Assembly: GCF_000513935.1 (NCBI RefSeq)
Contig: NZ_AZUY01000018.1
Span: forward strand, 28,783-92,782
DNA length: 64,000 nt
Direction of reading: 5' to 3'
Source: Mesorhizobium sp. WSM3626
GTDB taxonomy: Bacteria > Pseudomonadota > Alphaproteobacteria > Rhizobiales > Rhizobiaceae
Shown: positions 8,394 to 17,512 of the stretch, in pieces
Position numbering within the stretch: position 1 is the first letter of the stretch
Layout of the letters: each line of letters begins with the position of its first letter
Position numbers and translations under genes: made by a program
Notes under the pieces: generated by a model
The model's database searches: none
What the model saw: only the letters and a program-made list of their open reading frames with translations
Told to the model about the DNA's origin: nothing

Positions 8394-9191
8394 TCAGGCG
8401 TTGGCTGCCGCCACCGCGCGCTTGGCCATGACCGCGATCAGGTTGGCGCGGTAGTCGGCGGAAGCGTGGATGTCGCTCATCAGGTTTTTCGCCGGCACTT
8501 TCACGCCATTGAGCGAAGCAGCATCGAAGCTCTTGGCAAGCGCCGCCTCGATCTCCTTCGAACGGAAGACGCCGTCATCGCCGGCGCCGGTGACGGCAAC
8601 GCTGACGCCATCCTTGCCCTTGGCCACGAACACGCCGACGATCGCGTAGCGCGAGGCCGGGTTGCGGAATTTTTCGTACGCAGCCTTTGCCGGCGCCGTG
8701 AAGGAGACCGCCGTGATGATCTCGCCGTCCTTCAAGGCCGTCTCGAACAGCCCCTTGAAGAACTTGTCGGCTGATATTTCGCGCTTGTTGGTGATGATGG
8801 TGGCGCCCAGCGCCAGAAGTGCGGCCGGATAATCCGCCGCCGGATCGTTGTTGGCGATCGAACCGCCGATCGTGCCCTTGTGGCGTACCGCCGGATCGCC
8901 GATCAGCGACGCCAGATGGGCAAGCGCCGGGCAGGCCTTGCGCAGCTTCTCGTCATTGGCGACGTCGAAATGGGTGGCGGCGGCGCCGATCGTGACCGTC
9001 TTGCCTGACACCTTGACGCCCTGCAGGTCCTTGATGCGTGACAGGTCGATCAGGTCGGAAGGGGCCGCCAGCCGCGTCTTCATGGCGGGGATCAAGGTCA
9101 TGCCGCCCGACAGCAGCTTGGCGTCGCCGCTCTTCACGAGCTTGGCGGCTTCAGTGACCGAGGCGGCACGATGATAGTTGACTGCGTACAT
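8394..9191 (-). CDS. coxM: FAD-binding medium subunit of a CO dehydrogenase/xanthine dehydrogenase family enzyme
   Basis: 265 aa, close to the usual CoxM length. The two FAD motifs are present: AKLLSGGMTLIPAMKTRL (residues ~25-42) and the TIGGSIANNDPAADYPAAL segment (~107-125). CoxM passes electrons from the iron-sulphur subunit to FAD and on to the acceptor. It is the third gene of the operon coxS-coxL-coxM read on the minus strand, 114 bases after coxL, in a gap holding an inverted repeat. No maturation genes (coxDEFG) follow. Confidence 0.9.
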   Translation of the reverse strand: MYAVNYHRAASVTEAAKLVKSGDAKLLSGGMTLIPAMKTRLAAPSDLIDLSRIKDLQGVKVSGKTVTIGAAATHFDVANDEKLRKACPALAHLASLIGDPAVRHKGTIGGSIANNDPAADYPAALLALGATIITNKREISADKFFKGLFETALKDGEIITAVSFTAPAKAAYEKFRNPASRYAIVGVFVAKGKDGVSVAVTGAGDDGVFRSKEIEAALAKSFDAASLNGVKVPAKNLMSDIHASADYRANLIAVMAKRAVAAANA

Positions 9192-9226
9192 GGGATCCTC
9201 CCCTAAGTGGTCAAGCAGTATTGAGC

Positions 9227-9306
9227 AGTGAGTAGTCAGTAGTGGGAACGCCGCCGCCGGAGCTGGACACGGTGCCCTATTCGCTACTCACTACTCCCTA
9301 CTCACT
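9227..9306. repeat. imperfect inverted repeat in the coxL-coxM gap
   Basis: AGTGAGTAGTCAGTAGTG (9227-9244) is complementary, with two mismatches, to CACTACTCCCTACTCACT (9289-9306), which runs into the coxL stop codon. Both arms are built from a TGAGTAG-like unit. The same unit recurs in the coxS-coxL gap, so this is a repeated intergenic element and not a one-off hairpin. Confidence 0.65.
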
Positions 9307-11651
9307 CATTTCGCGGCGCGGATCGCGGCCCACACGGTCGACGGTGTGGCCGGCATGGCGATATCGGCGATGCCGATGGCGTCGGTGATGGCATTGATCA
9401 CCGCCGGCGGCGAACCGATGGCGCCGGCCTCGCCGCAGCCTTTGATGCCGAGCGGATTGCTCGGACATGGCGTGTTCGACGTCGAGACCTTGAACGACGG
9501 CAGGTCGCCGGCACGCGGCATGGTATAGTCCATGTAGCTCGCCGTCAGCAGCTGCCCGCTGGCGTCGTAGTGAGCGCCTTCCAGCAGCGCCTGGCCAACG
9601 CCCTGGGCGATGCCGCCATGCACCTGGCCTTCGACGATCATCGGATTGATGATATTGCCGAAATCGTCCGCCGCCACGAACTGGACGATCTCGGTCGTTC
9701 CGGTTTCCGGATCGATCTCGACCTCGCAGATGTAGCAGCCCGCCGGGAAGGTGAAGTTCGCCGGATCATAGAACGCCGTTTCCTTCAGTCCTGGTTCCAT
9801 GCCGGCCGGCAAATTGTGCGCGGTATAGGCGGCCAAAGCCACCTGGAACCACGGCAGGCTCTTGTCGGTACCGGCGACCTTGACTTCGCCATTCTCGATG
9901 ACGATGTCGCCCTCGTCGGCTTCGAGCAGGTGCGCGGCGATCTTCTTGGCCTTGGCCTCGACCTTGTCGAGCGCCTTGGCGATCGCCGACATGCCGACCG
10001 CGCCCGAGCGCGAGCCGTAAGTGCCCATGCCCATCTGCACCTTGTCGGTGTCGCCGTGGACGATCGACACCGAATCGATCGGCACCCCAAAACGCTGGTT
10101 GACCAGTTGCGCGAAGGTCGTCTCGTGCCCCTGGCCATGGCTGTGCGAACCCGTCAGCACCTCGATAGTTCCGACGGCGTTGACCCTTACCTCAGCCGAT
10201 TCCCACAGGCCGACACCGGCGCCGAGCGAGCCGACCGCGGCCGACGGCGCGATGCCGCAGGCCTCGATGTAGCAGCTCATGCCAATGCCGCGCAGTTTGC
10301 CCTTCCTGGCCGCGTCCGCCTTGCGCTTGCCAAAGCCGGCATAATCGGCGGTCTTCATGGCCGCGTCGAGCGAGGTCGCATAATCGCCGGCGTCATAATT
10401 CATGATCACCGGTGTCTGGTGCGGGAAGGTCGTGATGAAGTTCAGGCGCCGCAGCTCGGCCGGAGACACGCCGAGCTCGCGTGCAGCGGCTTCCATGGTG
10501 CGCTCCAGAAGATAGGTGGCTTCTGGCCGTCCTGCCCCGCGATAGGCATCGACAGGTGCCGTGTTGGTGTAGACGGTGCGTACATTGGCGTGAATGGCCG
10601 GGATGTCGTACTGCCCTGACAGCAGTGTCGCGTAGAGATAGGTCGGCACACAGGACGAGAACAGCGACATGTAGGCGCCGAGATTGGCGATGGTGTCCAC
10701 CTTCAGCCCGGTGATCCTGTTGTTCTTGTCGAAAGCCATTTCCACCGTCGAGACATGATCGCGGCCATGCGCGTCGGTGAGGAAGCTTTCGGTGCGATCG
10801 GCGACCCATTTGACCGGCACGCCGGTCTTCTTCGAGGCCCACAGGCAGACGATCTCTTCCGGGTAGATATAGATCTTGGAGCCGAAGCCGCCGCCGACAT
10901 CCGGCGCGATCACGCGCAGCTTGTTTTCGGGTGCGACGTTGTAGAAGGCGCTCATCACCAGCCGCGCGACATGCGGGTTCTGCGATGTCGTCCAGCAGGT
11001 GTAATGATCCTCGGCCTTGTCGTAATGGCCAAGAGCCGCGCGCGGCTCCATTGCGTTCGGCACCAGCCGGTTGTTGACGATCTTCATGCGGGTGACATGC
11101 GCCGCCGCCTTGATGGCGGCATCGGTCGCCTTGGCATCGCCGATCTCCCAGTCGAAGATCAGGTTGTTCTCGGCCTCGGCATGGACCTGCGGTGCGCCCT
11201 TTTCGAGCGCCTTGGTCGCGTCGACGACGGCCTTCAGTTCCTTGTAGGTGATGTCGACCGCCTCGGCCGCATCGCGTGCCTGGCCCTTGGTTTCGGCCAC
11301 CACCACCACGACCGCATCGCCGACATAACGGACCTTGTCGACGGCCAGCGGCGACCATGCGCCCATCTTCATGGGCGAACCGTCCTTGGAATGGATCATC
11401 CAGCCGCAGATGAGGTTGCCGATACCATCGGCCTTGAGCTCCTTGCCGGTCAGCACGCCAATAACGCCCGGCATGCCTTGAGCCGTTTTCACGTCGATCT
11501 TCTTGATCTGCGCATGCGCGTGCGGGCTGCGCACGAAGGCTGCATGCTTCATGCCGGGCACCACCATGTCGTCGACATAGCGGCCGGCGCCGGTGATGAA
11601 CCTTTTGTCTTCCTTGCGCGCGACCCGAGCGCCAACACCTTCGATGCCCAT
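9306..11651 (-). CDS. coxL: form II CO-dehydrogenase-like molybdopterin-binding large subunit
   Basis: 781 aa. It carries the molybdopterin cytosine dinucleotide motif DVGGGFGSK (residues ~251-259), the active-site loop AYRGAGR (369-375), and the C-terminal GCGEAGAIG containing the catalytic Glu of the xanthine oxidase family. AYRGAGR marks form II CoxL; true form I CO dehydrogenases have AYxCSFR. The enzyme is therefore a molybdenum hydroxylase whose substrate may not be CO. It is encoded between coxS and coxM. Confidence 0.93.
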   Translation of the reverse strand: MGIEGVGARVARKEDKRFITGAGRYVDDMVVPGMKHAAFVRSPHAHAQIKKIDVKTAQGMPGVIGVLTGKELKADGIGNLICGWMIHSKDGSPMKMGAWSPLAVDKVRYVGDAVVVVVAETKGQARDAAEAVDITYKELKAVVDATKALEKGAPQVHAEAENNLIFDWEIGDAKATDAAIKAAAHVTRMKIVNNRLVPNAMEPRAALGHYDKAEDHYTCWTTSQNPHVARLVMSAFYNVAPENKLRVIAPDVGGGFGSKIYIYPEEIVCLWASKKTGVPVKWVADRTESFLTDAHGRDHVSTVEMAFDKNNRITGLKVDTIANLGAYMSLFSSCVPTYLYATLLSGQYDIPAIHANVRTVYTNTAPVDAYRGAGRPEATYLLERTMEAAARELGVSPAELRRLNFITTFPHQTPVIMNYDAGDYATSLDAAMKTADYAGFGKRKADAARKGKLRGIGMSCYIEACGIAPSAAVGSLGAGVGLWESAEVRVNAVGTIEVLTGSHSHGQGHETTFAQLVNQRFGVPIDSVSIVHGDTDKVQMGMGTYGSRSGAVGMSAIAKALDKVEAKAKKIAAHLLEADEGDIVIENGEVKVAGTDKSLPWFQVALAAYTAHNLPAGMEPGLKETAFYDPANFTFPAGCYICEVEIDPETGTTEIVQFVAADDFGNIINPMIVEGQVHGGIAQGVGQALLEGAHYDASGQLLTASYMDYTMPRAGDLPSFKVSTSNTPCPSNPLGIKGCGEAGAIGSPPAVINAITDAIGIADIAMPATPSTVWAAIRAAK

Positions 11652-11685
11652 GCAGAGATTCCTCCCGAAAAAGTGAATAGGAAGC

Positions 11686-11736
11686 AGTGAGCAGTAAGTA
11701 TAGCCGCCGGTTCAGACCGACTACTGACTACTCACT
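11686..11736. repeat. second copy of the TGAGTAG-type inverted repeat, coxS-coxL gap
   Basis: AGTGAGCAGTAAGTA (11686-11700) pairs with TACTGACTACTCACT (11722-11736) with two mismatches. The right arm and flanking base share 16 bases with the complement of the left arm of the 9227-9306 element, so both intergenic gaps of this operon carry the same element. Confidence 0.6.
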
Positions 11737-11749
11737 ACTCGCTCTTCTC

Positions 11750-12250
11750 TCACGCCGCCTGTTTCGCCTTGTCCTTGGACCCATTCGACATCGTCTTCGA
11801 TGCGGCGAGGATCGCCTTCACGATGTTGTGGTAGCCGGTGCAGCGGCAGATATTGCCTTCGAGTTCTGCACGAACCGTGGCCTCGTCGAGGCCTTCGGGA
11901 TGACGGTTGATCATGTCGATTGCGGCCATGATCATGCCTGGCGTGCAGAAGCCGCATTGCAGACCATGATGTTCCTTGAAGGCCGCCTGCACTGGATGCA
12001 GGTCGGCGCCGTCGGCGAGGCCTTCGATCGTAACCACGGTCGATCCGGACGCCTGGACCGCGAGCATGGTGCAGGACTTGACCGCCTTGCCGTCGACATG
12101 CACGACGCAGGCTCCGCACTGCGAGGTGTCGCAACCGACATGGGTGCCGGTCAGGCCGAGATTCTCCCGCAGGAAATGGACGAGCAGCGTTCGATCCTCG
12201 ACGGCCCCGCCGATCCGCTTGCCGTTCACCATCAACGAAACGTCCGACAT
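11750..12250 (-). CDS. coxS: [2Fe-2S] small subunit of the CO dehydrogenase-like enzyme
   Basis: 166 aa from ATG 12250, preceded by GGGAGGGG. The N-terminal plant-ferredoxin-like domain has Cys40, 45, 48 and 60 ([11 protein letters not shown] then KSC). The C-terminal helical domain has Cys99, 102, 134 and 136 ([11 protein letters not shown] and [11 protein letters not shown]), giving the two [2Fe-2S] clusters that link molybdenum and FAD. It is the first gene of the coxSLM operon and is divergent from the FIST protein gene, about 150 bases away. Confidence 0.92.
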   Translation of the reverse strand: MSDVSLMVNGKRIGGAVEDRTLLVHFLRENLGLTGTHVGCDTSQCGACVVHVDGKAVKSCTMLAVQASGSTVVTIEGLADGADLHPVQAAFKEHHGLQCGFCTPGMIMAAIDMINRHPEGLDEATVRAELEGNICRCTGYHNIVKAILAASKTMSNGSKDKAKQAA

Positions 12251-12402
12251 AGCCCCTCCCTGGGTGTCAACCTTGGTCATCAGGTTGCCGACGCGCCGCT
12301 GGCACTTCGGCCATGCGTTAGTCGTACACCGCACAACGCACAAAAAACAACACGAGGGAAAAGTCGGATTGTTGTACTTTCGGCCATGGCCAAGGGACCA
12401 AA

Positions 12403-13698
12403 GTGCATTTTCCCGGCCCCATTGCCAAAACGCCTCCTGGCGGCAAGAATGCCTTCGTCGCCCGCGCGCCAGAAGCACTTGAAAAGCCGCGCACAAGAAG
12501 GCGTCGGAGGAAATGCGGGAGAACGCCCCTGACCAGTTCACTGACGCGCTACGCATGCGGGTTGTCGGCGCTGACCACGGACGAGCCCGACCCGGACGTC
12601 TTCGCACGCGCGGTAGCCGCCGAGGCCGCTGCCATCGATGCCGGCTTTGCCCTCGTGTTCTTTTCCCAAAGCCTCGTCGAGGCAAGCACCCTCTCGCAGG
12701 CGCTCACGACGTGCGCGCCGGGGCTCCACCATGCCGGCTGTTCCACCGCCGGCGAGATCACGCCGCAGGGGCTCGAGGAAGGCCATATGCTGGCGATGCT
12801 GCTGCCCTCGGCGTCCTTCACGGCGGTCAGCACCATGGTCGACAATTTGTCGACATCGGGCATGGACAGGATCACCGAAGAGGTCGAGGCCCTGCGGCGC
12901 ACGCTGCGCGCCCGGCCCGGCGGCGAGCAGACCAGGAACACCTTCGCGCTCTGCTTCATCGACGGGCTGTCCTATGCCGAGGAAGCGGTGAGTTCGGCCA
13001 TCCACTGGGGTCTTGACGACATACCGCTGCTCGGCGGCTCGGCCGGTGACGATTTGAAATTCGAGACGACGCGTCTGATCTCGAACGGCGCCGTCACTTC
13101 GGACAGCGCCATCATCGTGCTGATCGCCACGGAAATTCCGTTCCACGTCTTCAAGACCGACAACTTCGTTCCCACCGACGAAAAGCTGGTGGTGACCGCG
13201 TCCGACCCGGATCACCGTATCGTGCGGGAGTTCAACGCCACCAATGCGGCGGAGGAATATGCCGCTTCCGTCGGCATCCTCCCGCAGACCCTGACGCCGC
13301 TGAGCTTCGCCTCGCATCCCGTGGTGGTGAAGGTGGGCGGAGAATATTACTGCCGCTCGATCCAGAAGATGCACGCGGATGGCTCGCTGTCGTTCTTCTG
13401 CGCCATCGACGACGGTGTCGTGCTGTCGATCGCCCAGCCCGAGGACATGGTGGAAGCGACACGAGCGGCATTGCGCGAGGTCAAGGAAAGGCTGGGCGGT
13501 ATCGATATGATTCTTGGCTTCGATTGCGTGCTGCGCCGGCTGGATGCGCGCAACCGGCAGGTCTTTCGCGACATTTCGGAGCTCTACAGGGTCAACAATG
13601 TCATCGGCTTCGGCACCTATGGCGAGCAATATCGGTCGATGCACCTGAACCAGACTTTCACCGGCATCGCCTTCGGTGACCGGCAAGCGGCTGAATAG
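12403..13698 (+). CDS. FIST N/C domain sensory protein, NosP-like
   Basis: FIST_N and FIST_C domains are recognisable ([37 protein letters not shown], and a C-terminal [13 protein letters not shown]). FIST proteins bind small ligands; the subfamily NosP, encoded beside the kinase NahK in Pseudomonas and others, binds haem and senses nitric oxide. The immediately downstream hybrid kinase makes NosP the best analogy. The start is unclear: GTG 12403 gives an unnatural arginine-rich leader, and an ATG at 12513 after GGAGG is in another frame ([14 protein letters not shown], then a one-base shift would join [10 protein letters not shown]). Other in-frame candidates are CTG 12529 and TTG 12562. Confidence 0.82.
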   Translation: MHFPGPIAKTPPGGKNAFVARAPEALEKPRTRRRRRKCGRTPLTSSLTRYACGLSALTTDEPDPDVFARAVAAEAAAIDAGFALVFFSQSLVEASTLSQALTTCAPGLHHAGCSTAGEITPQGLEEGHMLAMLLPSASFTAVSTMVDNLSTSGMDRITEEVEALRRTLRARPGGEQTRNTFALCFIDGLSYAEEAVSSAIHWGLDDIPLLGGSAGDDLKFETTRLISNGAVTSDSAIIVLIATEIPFHVFKTDNFVPTDEKLVVTASDPDHRIVREFNATNAAEEYAASVGILPQTLTPLSFASHPVVVKVGGEYYCRSIQKMHADGSLSFFCAIDDGVVLSIAQPEDMVEATRAALREVKERLGGIDMILGFDCVLRRLDARNRQVFRDISELYRVNNVIGFGTYGEQYRSMHLNQTFTGIAFGDRQAAE

Positions 13699-15049
13699 GC
13701 GCAACAAAATGCCGCTCAGGGACATAAACGATCTCGACAGGCTGAAGAAGATCAACGCCGCCCTGGTCAGCCGCGTCGAGCGCTCGATGGACCAGCAAGG
13801 CAATGCCTTTTCGTTGTTCCAGACCGCGATCTCGCTGGAAAACCGGGTGCGCACGCGCACCGAGGAACTGCATTCGACCTTGCGCAGGCTGGAACAGTCG
13901 AACATCGACCTCAGCGCCGCCAAGGAGAGTGCCGAGCTGGCGAACCTGTCCAAGACAAGGTTCCTCGCCGCCGCCAGCCACGACGTGCTGCAGCCGCTGA
14001 ACGCCGCCCACCTCTCCGTCTCGGCGCTCGCCGAGGTGCAGACCAGCGAAGAGGGAACAAAGCTGGTTCGGCAGGTCGAGCGCTCGCTGGAGACGATGGA
14101 AGACCTGCTGCGCACCTTGCTCGACATTTCCAAGCTCGACGCCGGCGTGGTCCAGCCCGACATCGGCGATGTCAGCCTGGAGGCGTTGTTCTCATCACTG
14201 CGCTCGGATTTCCAGCCGGTGGCGGAGTTGAAGGCGCTGTCGCTGAAATTCCGGCCGGTCAATGCGGTGGTCCGCTCGGACAGGACCTTGCTGCGCCGCA
14301 TCCTGCAGAACATTCTCTCCAACGCGCTGGGCTATACCCGTTCGGGCGGCGTGCTCGTCGGCACACGCCATCGCGGCGACACCATCCGCATCGATGTCGC
14401 CGACACGGGCTGCGGCATTCCCGAGGACCAGCGCGAAGCGGTGTTCGAGGAATTCCATCGCGGCACCTCGCCGGCCAACGCCGAACTCGATGGCGGCGGG
14501 CTTGGGCTCGGGCTCGCCATCGTGCGCCGCATGGCCGGCGCGCTCGGCCACCCCGTGACGTTTTCATCCAAGGTTGGCCGCGGCACCATCTTCCACATCG
14601 ATGTCCCCGTCGGCCTCGGCGCGCCGGCCGATGCCATCGCCAGCGCCGCCAGCCTGGAACGGCCGCGCGGCTACGGCCTGTTCGGCACCAAGGTGCTGCT
14701 GGTCGAGAACGATGCCGAGGTGCTGGAGGCCATGACCTTCCTGCTTGAGCGCTGGCAGTGCCTGGTGCGGGCCGCGACCTCGACTGACGATGCGCTGGAC
14801 ATGCTCGGCGATACCGACTGGATGCCCGACATCGTCATCGCCGACCAGCATCTCGACGGCGGCGACCTCGGCACCGCCACCATATCGGAGGTCCGCGACT
14901 ATCTCGGCCGCGCCGTGCCGGCGCTGATCGTCACCGCCGACAGTTCCGAAGCCGTGGCCAAGGCAGCGCGCGCCGGCGGTATCGAACTGATGCGCAAGCC
15001 GGTGAAGCCCGCGCAACTGCGCGCGCTGCTGGCGCATTTGCTGGCTTAG
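13676..15049 (+). CDS. hybrid histidine kinase with C-terminal receiver, NahK-like
   Basis: 457 aa from the GTG overlapping the FIST gene by 23 bases; ATG 13709 is an alternative. A coiled-coil (~20-95) leads to HisKA with ASHDVLQPLNA (His102), HATPase with LQNILSNALGY, DTGCGIPE and GGGLGLGLAI, and a receiver (~338-457) with phospho-acceptor Asp390 (IVIADQHL) and Lys441 (RKPVKP). No transmembrane or PAS segment is seen, so it is cytoplasmic and must rely on the FIST protein for its signal. It converges on a NarL-type regulator, the probable phosphorelay output. Confidence 0.9.
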   Translation: MTGKRLNRRNKMPLRDINDLDRLKKINAALVSRVERSMDQQGNAFSLFQTAISLENRVRTRTEELHSTLRRLEQSNIDLSAAKESAELANLSKTRFLAAASHDVLQPLNAAHLSVSALAEVQTSEEGTKLVRQVERSLETMEDLLRTLLDISKLDAGVVQPDIGDVSLEALFSSLRSDFQPVAELKALSLKFRPVNAVVRSDRTLLRRILQNILSNALGYTRSGGVLVGTRHRGDTIRIDVADTGCGIPEDQREAVFEEFHRGTSPANAELDGGGLGLGLAIVRRMAGALGHPVTFSSKVGRGTIFHIDVPVGLGAPADAIASAASLERPRGYGLFGTKVLLVENDAEVLEAMTFLLERWQCLVRAATSTDDALDMLGDTDWMPDIVIADQHLDGGDLGTATISEVRDYLGRAVPALIVTADSSEAVAKAARAGGIELMRKPVKPAQLRALLAHLLA

Positions 15050-15073
15050 AGTCCCCGGCAGAGGACTAATGGC

Positions 15074-15757
15074 TCAAAAACCGGCCTGATCGCGAAACAG
15101 CTCGGCACTGTCCAGCTTCGACACCTCGATCACCGCTTGCGTGCGGCTGTAGACGTTGAGCTTGCGCAGGATCTCGGAGACATGCGCCTTCACCGTGGTC
15201 TCGCCGACCTGCAGCTCGAAGGCGATCTGTTTGTTGAGCAGGCCCTGGCGCAGCATCTGCAGCACGCGCAATTGCTGCGGCGTCAGCTTGGAGAGGCGCT
15301 GGAGCATGTCGGCGCGATCGGTGCTGTCGGCGCCCGGCGGCAGGCCCTCATAGGTTTCCGGCACATAGATCGCGCCGTCCATCACCGAGCGGATGGCCGC
15401 GGCCAGATCGCTCTTGCGCGCCGATTTCGGGATGAAGCCGGCAGCGCCGTAGGACAAGGCCTCGGAGATGATCCTCGGCTCCTCATAGCCCGACACGATC
15501 ACCACCGGCAGGCGCGGATAGCGGGTCCTGAGCTGCAACAACCCGTCGAAGCCGTGCACGTCGGGCATGCTGAGGTCGAGGAGCGCCAGGTCGAAAGGCT
15601 TTGCATCGGCCAGCAGATCCAGCGCCTCGGTGATCGATCGCGCTTCGACCGTGTCTACCTCGGGATAAGCCATTTGGACGGCGCTGTGCAGCGCCTCGCG
15701 AAACAGCGGATGGTCGTCGATGATGAGAAACCGGGCACGATCGGTGGGAGGGGTCAT
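15074..15757 (-). CDS. NarL/FixJ-family response regulator with LuxR-type HTH
   Basis: 227 aa. The receiver domain has the acidic pair in FLIIDDHPLFREAL, the phospho-acceptor Asp61 (LALLDLSMPD), a Ser at the switch (VIVSGYEE) and Lys (FIPKS). The C-terminal LuxR HTH is KLTPQQLRVLQMLRQGLLNK through GETTVKAHVSEILRKLNVYS. The three-gene set FIST/kinase/NarL regulator resembles the Pseudomonas nosP-nahK-erbR neighbourhood. It is convergent with the kinase (24-base gap). The adjacent coxSLM operon is an obvious but untested target. Confidence 0.9.
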   Translation of the reverse strand: MTPPTDRARFLIIDDHPLFREALHSAVQMAYPEVDTVEARSITEALDLLADAKPFDLALLDLSMPDVHGFDGLLQLRTRYPRLPVVIVSGYEEPRIISEALSYGAAGFIPKSARKSDLAAAIRSVMDGAIYVPETYEGLPPGADSTDRADMLQRLSKLTPQQLRVLQMLRQGLLNKQIAFELQVGETTVKAHVSEILRKLNVYSRTQAVIEVSKLDSAELFRDQAGF

Positions 15758-15977
15758 AGGGCTCGTTCCGGTTTACCGGGCACACCATAGTCTCCTGACC
15801 ATGGCCGGATTATTGGCAAATAGTCTATCGCCTGTTGACGGGATTCATCGCCGCAAAAATGATCGGAAGCCTGAATTCCTCATCCAGCCGCGGCAAAGCC
15901 CATGCTTTATGAAAAGCGACGCCTTGCCCGACCCCCGAAATCGGCCGAATGTATCGCCATCATACGCAGAGATCGCC

Positions 15978-16676
15978 ATGACCGCCTTTGTCCTTCCCGT
16001 CCCGCCAACGCCTTCTGTCGCCATTGCGGGTTCCGGCGAACGCTTTGCCGTGCGGCGCATCTTCTGCGTCGGCCGCAATTATGCGGCGCATGCGCGCGAA
16101 TTCGGCAATGACGAGCGCGATCCGCCTTTCTTCTTCACCAAGCCGGCCGACGCGGTGGTCGATTCCGGCACTCATATCCCCTATCCACCGCTGACCGAAA
16201 ATCTCCACTTCGAGATCGAACTGGTGGTGGCGATCGGTACATCGGGCTTTCGCATTTCCCGCGACAAGGCGCTGGACCATGTCTGGGGCTATGGCGTCGG
16301 CATCGACCTCACCCGCCGCGATCTGCAGGATGCCGCCAAGAAGGCGGCGCGGCCCTGGGACTGGTCGAAGGCGTTCGACCGTTCCGCGCCCTGCGGTCCG
16401 CTGGTTGCCGCGCGGAAATCCGGGCACCCCGCGAAGGGTCGTATCTGGCTCGCCATCGACGGCGCGGTGAAACAAGATGCGGACCTCGCCGAGCTGATCT
16501 GGCCGATTGCCGATATCGTCTCGATCTGCAGCGAAGGCGTGGAATTGCAGGCCGGGGACCTGATCTTCACCGGCACGCCGGCCGGTGTCGGCGCGGTCAA
16601 GCCGGGTGAAACGATATCAGGCGGCGTCGACGGCATCGGCACGATCGAAGTGACCATCGGCCAGCCGAAGTCATGA
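15978..16676 (+). CDS. fumarylacetoacetate hydrolase family protein
   Basis: Start placed at ATG 15978 (MTAFVLPVPPTPSVAIAGSG), 232 aa. The FAH core is clear: IFCVGRNYAAHAREFG, the metal ligands in LHFEIELVVAIG and the YGVGIDLTRRDLQ segment, and TGTPAGVGAVKPGE at the end. Family members hydrolyse or isomerise beta-diketone or oxo-acid intermediates of aromatic degradation. The stop overlaps by four bases a zeta-class GST (maleylacetoacetate isomerase type), which would supply a fumarylacetoacetate- or fumarylpyruvate-like substrate, as in tyrosine or gentisate breakdown. No ring-cleavage dioxygenase is next to them. Confidence 0.88.
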   Translation: MTAFVLPVPPTPSVAIAGSGERFAVRRIFCVGRNYAAHAREFGNDERDPPFFFTKPADAVVDSGTHIPYPPLTENLHFEIELVVAIGTSGFRISRDKALDHVWGYGVGIDLTRRDLQDAAKKAARPWDWSKAFDRSAPCGPLVAARKSGHPAKGRIWLAIDGAVKQDADLAELIWPIADIVSICSEGVELQAGDLIFTGTPAGVGAVKPGETISGGVDGIGTIEVTIGQPKS

Positions 16677-17323
16677 GCAAGATTGTCCTGCACAACTACT
16701 TCCGCTCCTCCACCTCGCACCGGGTGCGGATCGCCCTGGAGATGAAGGGGGTGGGCTATGACTACATCCCGCATCACCTGCGTCACGGCGAGCATCTGGA
16801 GGCGGCCTATCTCGCAGTCAATCCGCAGGGGCTGGTGCCGGCGCTGATCGGGAGCGACGGCATGCTCCTGACGCAATCGCTGGCGATCATCGAATTTCTC
16901 GACGAGACCATACCTGAACCTCCGCTATTGCCGAAAGACCCGCCCAGCCGGGCACGGGTGAGAATGCTGGCGCAGATCATCGCCTGCGACATCCACCCGG
17001 TGAACAATCTGCGGGTGCTGACCTCACTGCGCACGCTGTTCGGCGCCGGCGACCAGGATGTCGCCAACTGGTTCCGGCATTGGGTCAATGAAGGTTTTGC
17101 GCCGCTCGAGCAATTGCTGACGGCTTCGTCCGAAACCGGCACATTCTGTCACGGCGAAACCCCGGGGCTGGCCGACATCTGCCTTGCCGCGCAAGTCACC
17201 AGCAATGCCCGCTTTGGCGTCGATATGGTGCCCTATCCGACGATTTCGCGCATCAACACCGCCTGCATGGCGCTACCCGCCTTCCAGAAAGCCGCGCCAC
17301 AGAACCAGATCGATGCCGAATAG
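16673..17323 (+). CDS. maiA: maleylacetoacetate isomerase / zeta-class glutathione S-transferase
   Basis: 216 aa, coupled to the FAH gene by an ATGA overlap. The N-terminal thioredoxin fold has the zeta-class glutathione site FRSSTSHRVRIALEMKG (the SSxSxRVRIAL signature), and the helical C-terminal domain has QIIACDIHPVNNLRVL, typical of maleylacetoacetate isomerases. The enzyme uses glutathione as a cofactor for cis-trans isomerisation, feeding the upstream hydrolase. The substrate could be maleylacetoacetate or maleylpyruvate; the two cannot be separated from sequence alone. Confidence 0.87.
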   Translation: MSKIVLHNYFRSSTSHRVRIALEMKGVGYDYIPHHLRHGEHLEAAYLAVNPQGLVPALIGSDGMLLTQSLAIIEFLDETIPEPPLLPKDPPSRARVRMLAQIIACDIHPVNNLRVLTSLRTLFGAGDQDVANWFRHWVNEGFAPLEQLLTASSETGTFCHGETPGLADICLAAQVTSNARFGVDMVPYPTISRINTACMALPAFQKAAPQNQIDAE

Positions 17324-17456
17324 AGAAGCCACCGATGCCGACGAGGCAAAGGCGCTGGCCGATATCGAGGCGTATGGCTGCCTCTACGTGCTGGAGGAAG
17401 ATGGCGAACCGCCATTCGCCTACTCCGTTGGCATCGCGGGATCGATTTCCGCTTGA
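17313..17456 (+). pseudogene. short DUF4262-like fragment
   Basis: A 47-codon frame starting inside the maiA 3' end (ATG 17313). Its second half, ADIEAYGCLYVLEEDG then EPPFAYSVGIAGS, resembles the start of DUF4262 proteins, which carry a VxxxxxxPxFAYTxG segment. It ends after SISA, where the family normally continues for over a hundred residues. It is most likely a truncated remnant, though a functional micro-ORF cannot be excluded. Confidence 0.45.
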
Positions 17457-17512
17457 CCGGTCAGGGAATAGGCTATCGTTTCCCACGTGCAGTCTCAAGG
17501 GTGGAGTGACCG

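Noticed and set aside
9570..10619. Long plus-strand open frame antisense to coxL
   Set aside because: Shadow of the coxL codons in high-GC DNA; its His/Asp/Arg-rich product resembles no family and the coxL frame has all active-site motifs.
9227..11736. CRISPR or phase-variable tandem array at the TGAGTAG repeats
   Set aside because: Only two separate inverted copies exist, with no regular spacers and no cas genes.
12538..14322. Long minus-strand frame across the FIST and kinase genes
   Set aside because: It covers two well-supported plus-strand genes, spans their junction and has a low-complexity product.
15050..15073. Terminator between the kinase and its regulator
   Set aside because: AGTCC/GGACT gives only a 5-bp stem with no T-run; too weak to call.
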